Counted from the first letter of the stretch, positions 43,849 through 55,042 are shown. The stretch: DNA of 64,000 bases from Pyropia yezoensis (GCA_009829735.1 CM020619.1:21285366-21349365); one strand, 5' to 3'. Notes: generated by a model from the letters alone, not told the origin. Translations and numbers: made by a program.

Positions 43849-44290
43849 AGCCGCCGTCGCCGCCGTCGCTGCTGCTGCCACCGCCGTCGTCGCCATCGTC
43901 GTCGTCGTCGTCGTCGTCACCGTCGTCGTCGCTGAGCCCGCCGTCGTCGATGCTGCCCGCGGCACCGGTCCGACCCCCCGTGTCGTGGCCTACCCCGCCG
44001 CGTGTAGCCCCCTCCCGCCGTCTCACTTAATGAGCACGCTGGCAGGGTTTCCCGAAAGGGACCCACCACCGCTCATGTGGGGCCCATTACACCGGGCCAT
44101 ACCGTCAAGGCACCTGATTGGCTCCGGCCTGTGGCCCGAAGGTTCTCGGAGGAATGAGAAAAGAACGCTCCGTGTATCTTTTTTCTGCAACGTACAATAC
44201 AAGTCATGCTGTCCATTGAACTATTTACTGTCAACCAGACGCGATCTGGGTGCTCCTGCCGCTTCGCCTGCAGCATCTCGCCGGATCTGA
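43026..44290 (+). pseudogene. Pro- and Ala/Val-rich gene broken at C homopolymers
   Basis: Starts MYNGYFTPAAVPPGRLELSP at 43026 and becomes Ala-rich. At the C run 43481-43498 the frame ends, but an adjacent plus frame continues the same style (HAVVAAAVDAAAAADVAEP, HAVVAAAVHSAEAADV). At the C run near 43731 it shifts again to LAVVAAAADVAPAADA and a Val-rich segment. Alternating Pro and Ala/Val blocks are kept across both shifts only if the C-run lengths differ by one or two bases. This could be sequencing error in homopolymers, replication slippage, or coincidence of composition. The minus strand is also open (Gly/Asp/Arg-rich), so the coding strand is not certain. No function is implied. Confidence 0.35.
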
Positions 44291-44867
44291 ACCTGACGAA
44301 AGCCCAAGCCCGGAACGCCCGGGTGTCTGCTCGACATATGCGCGTCCCGCCGCGTTCGGACAGCCCGGCGTCGAGTCGGGGCGTTTCTCGGGAGCGCATC
44401 CGAGACGTTCTGTGCAACCGAACCGTCAGTGCTGGATTGTGGAGTCACTGCCGCGTTCTTACATCAGAGATGCTCCCGAGGAGAGCATACGTCATGATCT
44501 CTCCTCTGGTGTACTCTCACCGGCGTTCCGTTATCGATTCGTTGCCTCATTGAGAGGGTTTCCCGGGCGTTTCCTGGCCTGCAATGTGTAATTCCTGAGC
44601 CAAATAGCCAGCATAAAAACCGGGTTATTGTCCACAGGATGCGGTCTGCGGCCGACGCCGCCGACGCGGTGCCGACCGCGATCGCCAGCCCAGGCTTCAA
44701 GTCGCGCACCAGCTGGCACTGCGTGGCGGCGTGGCGGCGTGGCGGCGTGGCGGCAGCCGTAGCTGTGGAGGCGGCAACGGAGTCGGCTGGCCTCTGGCCC
44801 CCACCGCCACCACCGCCACCACCGCCACCACCAACCCCACTCTCGACGCACACCAACAATGCGCGGC
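44291..44867. other. no gene recognised
   Basis: GGCGGCGTGGCGGCGTGG tandem units at about 44728-44752 and a CACCGC run at 44809-44832. Confidence 0.4.
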
Positions 44868-45212
44868 TCACAACCCCCTGTCAACTAAGAAGTGGTCCTC
44901 GCCATCAGTTGAAAAAGTAACCTGAACACTATCAAATGATATGGTGGCGTGATTCATCAAAAATCGGATCACGTCATCGATCGCACGATTTCGTACGTGG
45001 GAATGGCACTCGTGAACAAAGTTTGTGTTTTTGTCTATCACGATCTCATTGGTTACCGACATGCCCCGACAGCGGTCGAGGTCACACGCACCCGTCTTGT
45101 TATGTTCATAACGGAGCGCTGCGCGGCACTCGCAGGAAATATATTTCAAAGTACACGCACAACTGATAAAGTAGACGGTGTTGGTCACTTGAATGTTGAC
45201 AATTCCTCTCAA
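44868..45212 (-). pseudogene. relic 1 of an unrecognised repeat-encoded protein
   Basis: 114-residue frame with NIQVTNTVYF, KYISCECRAALRYEHNKTGAC and an FVHECHSHVRNR stretch. It shares the pattern IQV...T..Y...R......YEHNxTxAC with the plus-strand frame at 55043-55462, and a shorter match with 55470-55667. The DNA around it is less GC-rich than the neighbourhood. The shared codons show third-base changes at the conserved Thr (ACG, ACC, ACA), which supports this frame as the once-coding one. Probably a transposon remnant; family not recognised. Confidence 0.5.
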
Positions 45213-46049
45213 ATACTGTGCAATGGGTTTGTCAAGGTGGTGTATCGCGGTTTAACTAGACGGTTTCCTTTGCCCTTGCCATGGCGGGGTGGCTGCGCCG
45301 CACGCCAGTCGGGCGTACCGGTGCCGTTGTCGACCGGCGTTGGGCGTACGTACCGGTGCTGTTGTCGACCGCCGAAGTCGCGACGGCCGCCCGCCTAGAC
45401 ATGCCCAGTCCTTCCACCTCCCCCAACCCTTTTTGCCACCACCCCCACCATCGCCGCCGCCTCGGTAGTGACGGGCGCGAGCACGTGCCCGCGCCAAGTG
45501 GGTGGTTGCCGATCTCCATCCGCGTGCTGTCCCATTTGGAGACGGTCGGCCCAGTTCATTCGGACACGTTTGCGCTGTCCATTTCCCCTGTCCCTGGTAT
45601 ACAGGCTACTTCAGTGCCCGGTCACCCTTTTTCGCTGGTACGGCTGTTGGGGCGGTGACAGTGGCGACGGGACAGCAGGTGCTCCACCCACTCGCATCGG
45701 AGGGGCCATATAGTGCGGCACTGTGGCTGATGTTCTGGCCGGCCGTTGGCATGCAAGTATGCTTGTTTTTCCACAACCACAATGACCCCTTTTTCTAAAT
45801 CTACACACGACAACCCGTCATGGCAGGGGACCACAGAGAACATCTGGACACGCAAACACAAGGCCACCCGACCCACAGGACAAGCAAACGTTGACGCACA
45901 GGCGGTGCCAGCCCACCTACTCACGAACCCCCCCCCGCTGTCACGGCACGCACTCGGCTACCACATGCCCGCCTCGTGTACACGAGGCGAGCCAGCCACT
46001 GCTTCCACCACCTCCGCCACCACTCGACTACATGCTGGCGGGGAAGCCC
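45213..46049. other. no gene recognised
   Basis: A ~36-bp unit GGCGTACCGGTGCCGTTGTC... is repeated twice at about 45312-45372. Nothing else is clear. Confidence 0.4.
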
Positions 46050-47078
46050 TCACCAAAGCTCATGGGGGGGGGGCGGAATGATAGGCACCGGCGCCACGCT
46101 AGGCATCACGACGTCCGCCAGCACGTCCGAGGTGCAGGGCAGGCCCGGGAGATCCACGCTTTCCCGCAGGTTCACACGGCCAGCGCCGCCCTCTGGGCGG
46201 TACTCGCAGCGCAAGGCGCGCCGCTCGTCTAGGGTTTCCTTGAGGAATGCCTCCACCGCGTACTGATCGATCCACAGCACGCGTAGAAGCTCGAGGGCTG
46301 CCCCCAAGATGTGGCGCAGCGTGTCGTCCCCGTTGCACAGCGCCGCGTAGTCGGCGTCGGCGAGGATGTCCACCAAGGCTTGAGGGATGAGCCACAGAAT
46401 CTTTTTCGATACGACGGACCCCGCCAGCACGACGGCAACGCTCAGCAGCCACGAACTGGACAAGGCGGCTGCGGCCCCATTTTCAGGCCGGTCGGACTGT
46501 AGCAGACTACCGCGGAGGGAGACGAAGTTGTGGAGTGCCACGGGCATGCCGTACGGAACCTCCACCTGGCACCACCACAAGGGAAGCGCCGGACAAAGGG
46601 CAGTGAGGTTGTCGTGCGACATGGACACACACTCGACCTGGGAGGCACACACCAGTACCCGGTGCTTGCGACGGAAGAAGCGCTCGAGGTGGGCGGCATT
46701 CTCCTTGTACTCAAGCGCCTCGCGGACCGCCGTCGGGATGTCGCCCGGGTAGTTGTCCGGGTCAAAGGACGGCAGGCTACCTACCGGCAGGTCGGCCTTG
46801 TCGCAGACGTGCTGCATGACCATCAACTCCAATCGCTCTGACGGAGTGTGCAAGAACAGCCCGTCCGTTGCCACGCCATTGGACGGTACCGGCGCGGCCA
46901 AAGGGAGGAGGGACGTGAATAGCGACCACGCAAAAAAGGCGACGTGCGTCGGCAGAGTCGCCCAGCGGTCGCGAGCACGGCAGTCGCGCAGGGTCGCGGT
47001 CCACGACGGGCCGCGAGCGGCGGGGGGGGCGGCCATCATGGGCATAGCAGGGGAGTTGGGCGCGTCTTGGTTCTCCAT
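46050..47078 (-). CDS. predicted membrane protein of unknown family
   Basis: 342 residues, single exon, start MENQDAPNSPAMPMMAAPPA. The sequence is complex and not repetitive. A first hydrophobic segment lies around 46-64 (HVAFFAWSLFTSLLPLAAPV) and a stronger one around 215-240 (WLLSVAVVLAGSVVSKKILW). Between them is a soluble region with SFDPDNYPGDIPTAVREAL and HLERFFRRKHRVLVCASQVE. After the second comes LVDILADADYAALCNGD and LELLRVLWIDQYAVEAFLK. The stop is TGA. I recognise no domain. Upstream of the start is a 33-base G run (47115-47147). The amino-acid make-up and length make this one of the more convincing unknown genes in the window. Confidence 0.62.
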   Translation of the reverse strand: MENQDAPNSPAMPMMAAPPAARGPSWTATLRDCRARDRWATLPTHVAFFAWSLFTSLLPLAAPVPSNGVATDGLFLHTPSERLELMVMQHVCDKADLPVGSLPSFDPDNYPGDIPTAVREALEYKENAAHLERFFRRKHRVLVCASQVECVSMSHDNLTALCPALPLWWCQVEVPYGMPVALHNFVSLRGSLLQSDRPENGAAAALSSSWLLSVAVVLAGSVVSKKILWLIPQALVDILADADYAALCNGDDTLRHILGAALELLRVLWIDQYAVEAFLKETLDERRALRCEYRPEGGAGRVNLRESVDLPGLPCTSDVLADVVMPSVAPVPIIPPPPHELW

Positions 47079-47114
47079 CAGGGCCGGATGCCGGGCGGAA
47101 GGCACCGGCGATGT

Positions 47115-47147
<33 letters not shown>
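47115..47147 (+). repeat. 33-base G homopolymer
   Basis: Uninterrupted G run immediately 5' of the minus-strand gene, the longest of many such runs here. Confidence 0.9.
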
Positions 47148-47150
<3 letters not shown>

Positions 47151-48690
47151 GCGGGGAACCAATCGAGGGGCGGAAGTCGCGGTGAGGCGGGACTGGGGAA
47201 CGGGCAAGAGGTGCCAGGACGACAGGGGTGGAGCACACCCGTGAGGCCCGCCTGTCTCTTTGCCGTGAGGGCGTGTGCGGGGCGGGCGGTGGGTGGGGGA
47301 GCCTGCGACGACCCCGTGCCGAGGCACACCCGCGGCAGGGCTTTAATAGCCCGCGGGGATAGAAAGGGGTGGGGCGGGATTGTGATGGGGGCGCGGCGGC
47401 CCTGGCGGATGGGCGCGGGGAAGGGCGCAACCACCAACAGTGTGGGTGCGGGTTTGGTTGAGTTGGAGGCTGCCTGTGCACAGGCGTGTGTCACAGAGAG
47501 TGCGTCCGTAAGGGCGGATCGGCTACACTAGCGCCCCTCCAGGAGCACGTTCCTCGACCACGCACAGCACCCTCCCGTGCGTGACCATTTTTTTCACGCC
47601 ACGCGTTTGTCCACCTTGCCCGCGGGCCCCGCCCATGGTAGAGGGAGGAGGGGAGCTGCAGGGCCCGGGCACGCCCACCCGCACCATGCGCTGCAGGGTG
47701 CTGGCCGCGGCCGCCCACAATACTAGTCAAGCCCCCCCTTCACCCGCCATGGGCGGCTGGGGATTAGTGCGAAGCCGCGCGCCCCCGGCGCCGCGAGGCA
47801 CATACCCGGGCCGTCCGCAGTGCTCGACAAGCGCACCCATCATCCGTCACGGGCAAAAAAAACCGGGACGGGGTGCGCCTCCAATGACGGTTGAGAGAGA
47901 AGGGCCGGGCGGGGCGCTCTCTGGGAAGCGTCTAACCCCGGGGGCGAGTTGTGTGTGGGTGAGGGTGGGGACCAGGCCGCCCCAGGCGGCTGAGGCGACA
48001 TGCTCAATGTGTGTGCAACGGCCCCCCCGCGACAAGGGCCAGCACTGTACGCCCCCCACTGCAGCCGGGCCCCACATTGGTTGGCAGTATCGGCGATCGT
48101 GACCGTGTCGCCGCTGAGGTGCAACGAGATGCGATTTGTGGCCGTGTGCTCGCGTTTTTACCGTGCGCATCGCGACGCGCGCTCGAGCCGCGCGCATGTG
48201 GACCGATTGAAGATCCACGTACAGTGTGCGTGTGGGGCCTGTCCACAGCCTCCCAGGACGCGGGTGCGCGGGTGGCCTGTGAAGCCGCGTTTTTGGACGG
48301 TGCATGGGAGAGAGGGTTCCAGAGCTCCATTGACAACAGACTCACGCGAGACCAGCACGGACGCGCGCCCGATGATGTGGAAGCAAGCGCTGCTTGCTCG
48401 GACACCCATACGCGACCCCCCCCCCCCCCCCCCCCCCCCCGTGTCAGTCGGAGGCGGGCGTGGGAGCGTGCCTCGGACGCCCCTTTGCCTTCTCCAGGGG
48501 CCCCGTCCCACAGAGACGGGTAATTTCGTACCATCCATTCAGGGTGTGGCTTTGCTTTTCACGTGGCGCGTCTCGTCGCCCGCTGTGGTGCACCAGGGCC
48601 AACGGGGGGGTACAATTTCGACGCGAGTGCCACACCAAGCCGTTGTGGTAACAGGCCTCGGACAATGCACACGGGCGGTACCACCTGCCG
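47148..48690. other. no gene recognised
   Basis: Short ORFs on both strands without motifs. A 25-base C run lies at 48416-48440. Confidence 0.4.
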
Positions 48691-48826
48691 ATGGACACGT
48701 GGGGCACGGGGAATCGCGGTTTGTAGATACGACCCTCACCCACCCCTCAGCCGCTGCAATGGACACGTGGGGCACGGGGAATCGCGGTTTGTAGATACGA
48801 CCCTCACCCACCCATCAGCCGCTGCT
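48691..48826 (+). repeat. 68-bp tandem duplication
   Basis: Unit starts ATGGACACGTGGGGCACGGG. Copies at 48691 and 48759 differ by one base that I can see. Confidence 0.93.
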
Positions 48827-50608
48827 GTGGTCCCCGGGGATGGGGGGCGGGCCCCCCCCCCCCCCCCCCCCCTCCCGCCCCCCCACGCTTCCCGCCCCGT
48901 CCCTCCCGAGGGCCGCCTTGCTTTGTCATCATGGCATGATGTCGTCGAGATTAGTTACACACGGTGCGGACGCACGGCCCACACAACCCCCCACTCCACC
49001 CCACCCTTCGGCCCTGTGCGTGTGCCCGGCCGATGACATTTAATCAGGAACGGGCCAACTCTTTCGCTAGAAGACGCCGTGTCCGGCTGGGCCCCTCCAC
49101 ACCGCCCCGCCTCAACCCCCCCCCCACCAACGTCGCCGCCCCGCCACACCCAGTAAAGAGTACCTGTTTGCGGACGTCTGGCTTGCTACCCCATGAAGCA
49201 GCGTGAAGCACAGCAGCTCAGGACACAAAAAAACGCACATAAAACCGGATAACTCATAGCGCTTTTTATGGTATAGGGGTCCTCTGTTTCTCTTGCGCCA
49301 GTCTGTCTCCAGGTACCCGTTGGTGCCTGTCTGGCGCGTCTCTCTGCGCATTTTCTCGGTGTTGTGGAGAGTTTTCAACCAATGAGATACACCCGTTCTG
49401 ACCCAGAGGTCCGCCCTTAACTGGACGTGCCGCACACTCCCGCCCACCGACCTAACCGCCCCGTCTGTGTAGCCACAGCCCGGCCCCGCCACCGCCATCA
49501 CTGCCCGACCCCGCACCTCGGAGGATCCCCCGTGGCGGTGCGCACGTCCTTGACCGAGGGCGAGACACGGCTGGCCATTTGCGATCACGATAACTCTCGA
49601 CTACACCGCGTTCTCGCGATGCGCGGCAGGCTGTTGCGCGGTCGTCGCCGCCTGCGGAACGGCTGGCAGCGGAACGGCCTCGTGCAGGGGAGCATCAGTG
49701 TAGGGATGGTAAATCTGGTCCGGACAACGTCACGGAATGAATTCCCATTGGCTGAGAGACTGGATGCAGGTGGCACCCAGCTGGGCCCTCGCCCGCCCCA
49801 GTCGGCTGATCTTGTACCGCTGTGCTGTAGCATACTGTATCCCAAACCAGGACACCGCATTGGCCGCTGAGGAGGCCATGAACGTACAGTGTACTGTACT
49901 GTATGTACAGGTCACCTCGTTGGAAATCCAGCCCAGACAAAAAAAACAAAAAAAAAGCAAGACAACACTTGCTCGGATTTCTGGCTGGGGCTCCCCGCGC
50001 CTCCGTACATACAGTACTGTAACTTCTGTTGACTTTCACGTTTTGGTCCACCCCCTACACCCCGCGAGGACGTCAAGAGGAGCTCCTCGCCTGTGCGGGT
50101 CTAATATTTTTATTTTGGCGGCCACGGCGATCATTGGTCGCCCTTCTGCCTCTCCCTTTGCGCGCTTTGACGGTCCATGGGGGACCTCGTGGACCATCTG
50201 ACGGACGCAGGTTCCTATGTAAACACTATGAAACTGGTGATTCTTTGGCCAGTCATATTTACCCGCCGTGGTCAGATTGTCCCGCGAGAAGGATACAGTG
50301 CCAGCGCCTCACGGCCATCCCGAAGACCGACAAGTCATCCGCGGTCAGGCTACGTACCGACACTCCCCCGGCGAAAAAATGGACCAATCAGGCTGCGACT
50401 CGGACTGGGGCGACCGAGCAAACGCTGACGTGGTGCTGGACGGATGCTTGCTTGGTGGAAAGGGTGTCAACAAGGTGCAAGGCGAGACGACAGACGCGAT
50501 CATCCTGTTGGATTAAATATCCCTATTATCTTCCTGTGTGCTGTGTCCCCTGTCCCTGGTACATTCCCTGTGTGCCCTGTCCGCGCGCCGCGGGCGGTAC
50601 TCGTGACG
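48827..50608. other. no gene recognised
   Basis: C run at 48852-48872. TACTGTATGTACAG (49897) and TACATACAGTACTGTA (50006) are related motifs. A CCAAT-like CCCATTGGCTG lies at 49745. Possible promoter of the downstream gene in the last part. Confidence 0.4.
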
Positions 50609-51265
50609 ATGCCGCGTCGGTCCATCCATACGGCCAATGGTGGCGCTCTGCACGGTGCCGTCGAGACGTTTGTGCTCGTGCTGCGGTTTTTTGGCCTGCT
50701 GACGGGCGTCCCCGGCGCCGCCTCCTCCCACGTCAACGACCTCACGGCGGGGAGGAGCCGTAGCGGAATGGCTGCGGCGGCGATCTTCATTGCCCTTGAG
50801 TGGGACAACACGTACTCCGTTCCTGGCCGTCTCAACAACCCCCGGCCGGCGGCGCGGCCAGAGCCTGTGGCCGCCCAGTATGTACCGACTGCCATGCTTA
50901 TTGCCTGTAGGGCCGCTTGTGACCGCCTGCAGGGATCGGGACTGACACCCCGGGAGGCGGCAGCCGACGAAGAGCCTCTCCGGCTGATCTCCTCTGTGGT
51001 GGCACTCAACGCGGCCGACGGACTCGCTGTTGCGGTTGCAGAGCTCGCCCTCCGGGCGGTGTGGCAAGACGCTCACCCGCCAGTGGCACACGTGGCACCG
51101 GCGTTTGCGGCGGACGTCTCTGCAATGCGACACTGTGTGGACGCTGCCAAGGCCCCTATCGGAGACAATGGGGACCCGCCCGCGTCGGCGCTGGACCCCC
51201 CCGCCGGCTTGTTCAGTTCGAGTGGGTATCCCGAGGGGGATTATTTTTCGAATGTCCCTTTGTAG
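50609..51265 (+). CDS. unknown-family protein, paralogue A
   Basis: 218 residues from MPRRSIHTANGGALHGAVET. It aligns with the minus-strand protein at 52222-53007 over most of its length. Shared blocks are LRFFGLLTG(V/A)PGAA, (Y/H)VPTA(M/L)LIACRA, RLQ..GL, EP(L/V)RLI, a VAVAELALRAVWQDAHP-like block, and M(R)xCVDAA.AP. It is soluble, helix-rich and has no signal peptide. No known domain recognised. The last ~25 residues differ from the paralogue, and the protein is about 40 residues shorter, lacking the basic C-terminal tail of B, so it may be truncated. The two genes converge, 960 bp apart. Confidence 0.68.
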   Translation: MPRRSIHTANGGALHGAVETFVLVLRFFGLLTGVPGAASSHVNDLTAGRSRSGMAAAAIFIALEWDNTYSVPGRLNNPRPAARPEPVAAQYVPTAMLIACRAACDRLQGSGLTPREAAADEEPLRLISSVVALNAADGLAVAVAELALRAVWQDAHPPVAHVAPAFAADVSAMRHCVDAAKAPIGDNGDPPASALDPPAGLFSSSGYPEGDYFSNVPL

Positions 51266-52221
51266 GAGGTCCACGGCCCCGGCAGTGTGTGGGTGGTTTG
51301 TCTGCACGACGGGTACTGGGTGTCCGTGGGGACGTATGGGTGGTTCTTGTACAAATTGTTTTCCATCGCGTGGTCCATCACGTGTCCAGGCCCCCACACG
51401 GGTGCCTGGGAAGCCCATTGCGGGCGCCCCCCCCCCCCCCCCCCCCCCCCCCTCCCTCCCTATCTGGCGGCTACTGTACGCCATGGCCTCGTCGGGGTCC
51501 CCGGTCTTTTGTTTGTGGTCCATGGGACGGACACGGAGTACCCCAGACGCCCTCGGCCCGTGTGGAGGTCCCATTTCGAGGCGCAAGAGGGCAGTGACGG
51601 CCAAGCAGGTCAGCACGGGCGCCTGGACGTGGGCCGACGTGTCTGTCGCGTCGCCCATTGTGGCGCGGCAGCTCGCGCAGCGTAGCTGCGCGAGGACAAG
51701 AAGGTGAAAAAGTACTTGTCTGCCTGCCCCCCCCCCCTCCCCCACATTGTGGCCCGCATTGGTGCGTAGGGCGCGTGGACGATACGGTTTTTTGTACAGG
51801 TGGTGGGCCGGGGGCACGCTACACAACGCCAACGCACGGTCGGCCAAGGACACGACCACGGACACGACGTGTAGAAACATGGGAATGAGCTATGCAAAAC
51901 ATGACACGCCTCCAACCCGCCCACATCTCTTTCACCATAGACAGAACATGTGGTCAAGTGTTGGCACAGAGGCGTTCCACATGCGACAAAGTAGCTCTCA
52001 TTGGTAGGGCATGAGAAATCGCCCCCCCCCCCCCCCCGAACAGAAAAGGCAGCATCCTTTACATGCTTACCGCACACACGGCCAAGAGAGTCGTCGTGTG
52101 AGCTCCCGTAGGCGCTCTCCAAACGGGCGTTTCCCGACACGGCGTGGATGTACCGGGTGATGCACGGCACAGGGTCAAAGACAAAAGAAGGCGGGAGAGG
52201 TTTCTTGGGCCCTTACGTCCA
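51266..52221. other. spacer between convergent paralogues
   Basis: C run at 51427-51452. Plus and minus ORFs are short and without motifs. It should contain both 3' ends. Confidence 0.4.
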
Positions 52222-53007
52222 CTATCGCCCCCGTGTGCTGCGCATGGCCAGGCGCAGACTCCGGCGACGGGACGGCGGGGAGGCTTCCGGGATCGCCGCC
52301 TCCTCAACGTGCTGCCCCGTAGCCTCTCCCGCGACAGCGGCCGCTGTCGCGGTGGTGCCAGCTTCCAAGACGAGGTGCATGTCAGGGTACTTACTGACAA
52401 CGGCCAGGTCCGCCGGGATACAAACCGCAGACGGCCATGCACCCGTGCCCGTGCCGGTGGGAGCCATTGCCGCGTCCACGCAACGCCGCATGGACGCAAC
52501 GTCTGCGACGGAAACGAACGAAGCGGCGCGCACGGTGGGATGGGCGTCCTGCCACACCGCGCGGAGGGCCAGCTCGGCAATGGCGACGGACAGCCCCTCA
52601 GCCTCGTTGAACGCCATCAGAGAGTAGATCAGCCGCACGGGCTCTTGATCGGCTTCCGCCGCGTCCGCCGCCAGGCCACAACTCTGCAGCCGCCGACAGA
52701 TGGCGCGACACGCAATGAGCAAGGCCGTGGGCACGTGCTCGCAGGCCACCGGCTGCTCCCGAGCCGGAGGGCGCCCGACACTCGCACGGGCAGCCACACA
52801 GTGCAGGTTTTCCCACTGGACAGCCACGGCCACCGCTGCTAGGGCCATTCCGCCGTGACACATTGCCGCGGCGTCCTCGCTGATACGGGAAGCGGCGGCG
52901 CCGGGGGCGCCCGTGAGCAAGCCAAAAAAGCGCAAGTAGTCTACAAACACATCGACAGCAAAGTGAGCCGCCCCACCATGAAGGCTGTGCGCCGCGTGCC
53001 CCGGCAT
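52222..53007 (-). CDS. unknown-family protein, paralogue B
   Basis: 261 residues from MPGHAAHSLHGGAAHFAVDV, which aligns with the start of paralogue A, so this Met is preferred over upstream ones in the open frame. The conserved blocks are as in A, for example DYLRFFGLLTGAPGAAASR, HVPTALLIACRAICRRLQSC and VAIAELALRAVWQDAHPTV. The C-terminus adds an Ala/Thr-rich linker and a basic tail (RRRSLRLAMRSTRGR) that might be a nuclear signal. Its 5' flank (53125-53335) carries the same repeat module found upstream of the RGG-repeat gene at 63194. Function unknown. Confidence 0.7.
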   Translation of the reverse strand: MPGHAAHSLHGGAAHFAVDVFVDYLRFFGLLTGAPGAAASRISEDAAAMCHGGMALAAVAVAVQWENLHCVAARASVGRPPAREQPVACEHVPTALLIACRAICRRLQSCGLAADAAEADQEPVRLIYSLMAFNEAEGLSVAIAELALRAVWQDAHPTVRAASFVSVADVASMRRCVDAAMAPTGTGTGAWPSAVCIPADLAVVSKYPDMHLVLEAGTTATAAAVAGEATGQHVEEAAIPEASPPSRRRSLRLAMRSTRGR

Positions 53008-54089
53008 GACGGCAACGTTCCCCGGGGGGGGCTGCTGCTCTCGAAAACCCGTCTCACAGGCGACACACGCACCGCACCGCCACCACCACCCGCCGACTTG
53101 GCCATCACCCCGGGAGGCGGGCGAGGGGGGGAAGGGCAAGGAGCAACGAAGAGTCCACGCGGCTGTGGGGCGGGGGCGCGGCTCGGGGGCGGCACGCCAG
53201 CAGCGGTGCCGGCGCCGTTTCAAACACCGCGCCGACCGTGCTGGCGCGATCCGCCCCCCTCCCCCAACAGAGCCGCCGCGCCCGTGGTCCCCCCTACGGC
53301 CAGGCCGCCGATCCACCTCCCTGGCGACGCCCTCCCCCCCCCCCCCCCCCCCCCCGGCCTCTCCCCCCCCCGCCCCAACCAACCCTGGTCACCAACCCAG
53401 CCCAGACGACGATCGGGCAAGTCGCAAAAGAGGGTCGTGGTGGCGCGACGGCGTGGGTGAGCGGGCGTCCCGACAATGGTGCGTGGTGGTGCGGCTTCAC
53501 GGTGAGGGGGCGGCGTGCATGCGGGCCGCTTCAATATACAGACATCGCTGGCAGGGTAGGGGGCCGGAACGAGTGTCACATCTTGCCAATGCGAGACGTG
53601 TCCGCAGTTTCCATGGGCGACCCGACCGCGCTTACAGCAGTGCCGGACGGCGTCCAAGATCCTTCGATTAGGCAGGCCACGTGTGCTGCTCAGCGCTCAG
53701 CGTGTCCACGCACTTTGTAGCGTAGCCAGTCTGGACCTAATGTCGACCACTCTCGATGCAATCCTTGGTCTCTGTGTACTGCATGAGATGTACGACATAC
53801 CACGTTGTAGAGGAGACTGGGGGGAGTCAAATAGTATTTTTCATTTTCTGAGGCCTCTTGTACTCTCTAAACTATGAGGAGGGAAGGCAAAAGTACTGCC
53901 AGTTATGTGCTCCCCAAAGTCGACCACGTCTTGGGGCCAATTGGGGCACCCGATGTGCTCACCGTCGCGGGCTGGGTGGGTGCCGGCGCGCGTGCGGGCG
54001 GGCGTCCTTTGCCGCCCACCGGAACGGGACCGTTGCGCGCGCGGGCGCTTTGAGCTGCATTGCCGGCGGCTCTCCACTGGTGTGCCGTC
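53008..54089. other. 5' flank of paralogue B, repeat module, then unassigned
   Basis: Contains the dispersed repeat (53095-53345) and a 22-base C run (53334-53355). Nothing recognised in 53360-54089. Confidence 0.4.
53095..53345 (-). repeat. single copy of the 354-bp repeat family
   Basis: Reverse-complement match to the units at 62396-63103. Shared blocks include CCCCCTCCCCCAACAGAGCC, GCCGCCGCGCCCGTG and CCAGCAGCGG. The match continues to a GGCCAAG(T/G)CGGCGGG block at the gene-proximal end. Confidence 0.8.
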
Positions 54090-54720
54090 GCTGTTTGGCT
54101 GTCCGCCGCGTCGCCGCGGGTGCTCGGCCACTTTCGGCCGGCGGTCGGGTGGCCGCGGGTGCTCGGCCGCTTGCGGTCTCTCGTCTGGTCGCCGCGGGTG
54201 CGCTGGTGCTTTTGGCTGGCCGTCGGGTAACCGCTGGTGCCCCACCGCTATTGGACGGCCGTTGGTTCCTGGCGGATCAATCCGCGGCTCCTTTTTGGGC
54301 GGCCGTCTGGTTGCGGCGGGTAGCGGTGCGTGCCTGGCCGCGCTTCATCTTCTGGGTGGCCGCGGCGGGTTCTCGGCCTGGCTGTTCTGTCTGGCAGTCT
54401 GCCACGGGTGCTCGGCCGCTCCTGGGTCCCCGCCCGGTCGTAGCGGTTGAGCGGGTGCATTTCGCCACCCGGCTGGTCGCCGCTGGTGCCCCGCCGCTTT
54501 CAGCCAGCCGTGGGATCCTGGCGGATCATGCCACGGGTGCGTTTGGCCCGCCGTTGGGCTGCCGCTGGTGCGCCGCCGCGTTTGGCTGGTGGTCGGGTCG
54601 CCGCGGAGTGCTCGGCCGCATCTGGCATCCCGCCCGGTCGTGGCTGGTGCGCGCGCGCCCTTGGCCTCCCGGCGGGTCGCGGCGCGTGCGCAGGCGTGCT
54701 TGGCAGGTGTGCACGGCAGA
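54090..54720 (+). repeat. degenerate 39-bp minisatellite
   Basis: Four adjacent units at about 54095-54250 encode a 13-residue period (RVAAGARPLSAGG, RVAAGARPLAVSR, LVAAGALVLLAGR, RVTAGAPPLLDGR on the plus strand). Farther on, the block TGGCGGATCA recurs at 54270 and 54517, a ~245-bp higher order. Both strands are open, and neither is supported as a gene. Confidence 0.75.
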
Positions 54721-55042
54721 AGCTATGGACGAACTCCCGTCGCCGGTCGACGCTGCAAGACTGCTGGGCTTCTCCCCAACGCATCCGCTGGTGTACCTTG
54801 CTCGTATCCTACAGGGGACGTGTGAGCAGGTGGCGTTGTGCACCAATCACGAGGTAACTTGTGCACAGAACCGACAGGACTGGCGCGTGGAAACTCTCAC
54901 ACCCAAGCGACGTATGCTCTCACGGTTCTGTCCACGGCGGGCGTGGTACCTCGTCCAGTGCACTGGCCATGCACCTGCTGCTACAACTGTGTGGGGCGCG
55001 GCCCGCGTATCCACACAGACACACACCGGGTAGAAATGTCGG
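54721..55042. other. no gene recognised
   Basis: A plus frame MDELPSPVDAARLLGFSP (54725 on) is short and unsupported. Confidence 0.35.

Noticed and set aside
53858..55033. 391-residue plus-strand ORF with Arg/Ala/Gly periodicity
   Set aside because: The periodicity is that of a 39-bp minisatellite, the minus strand is equally open, and no non-repeat domain supports it.
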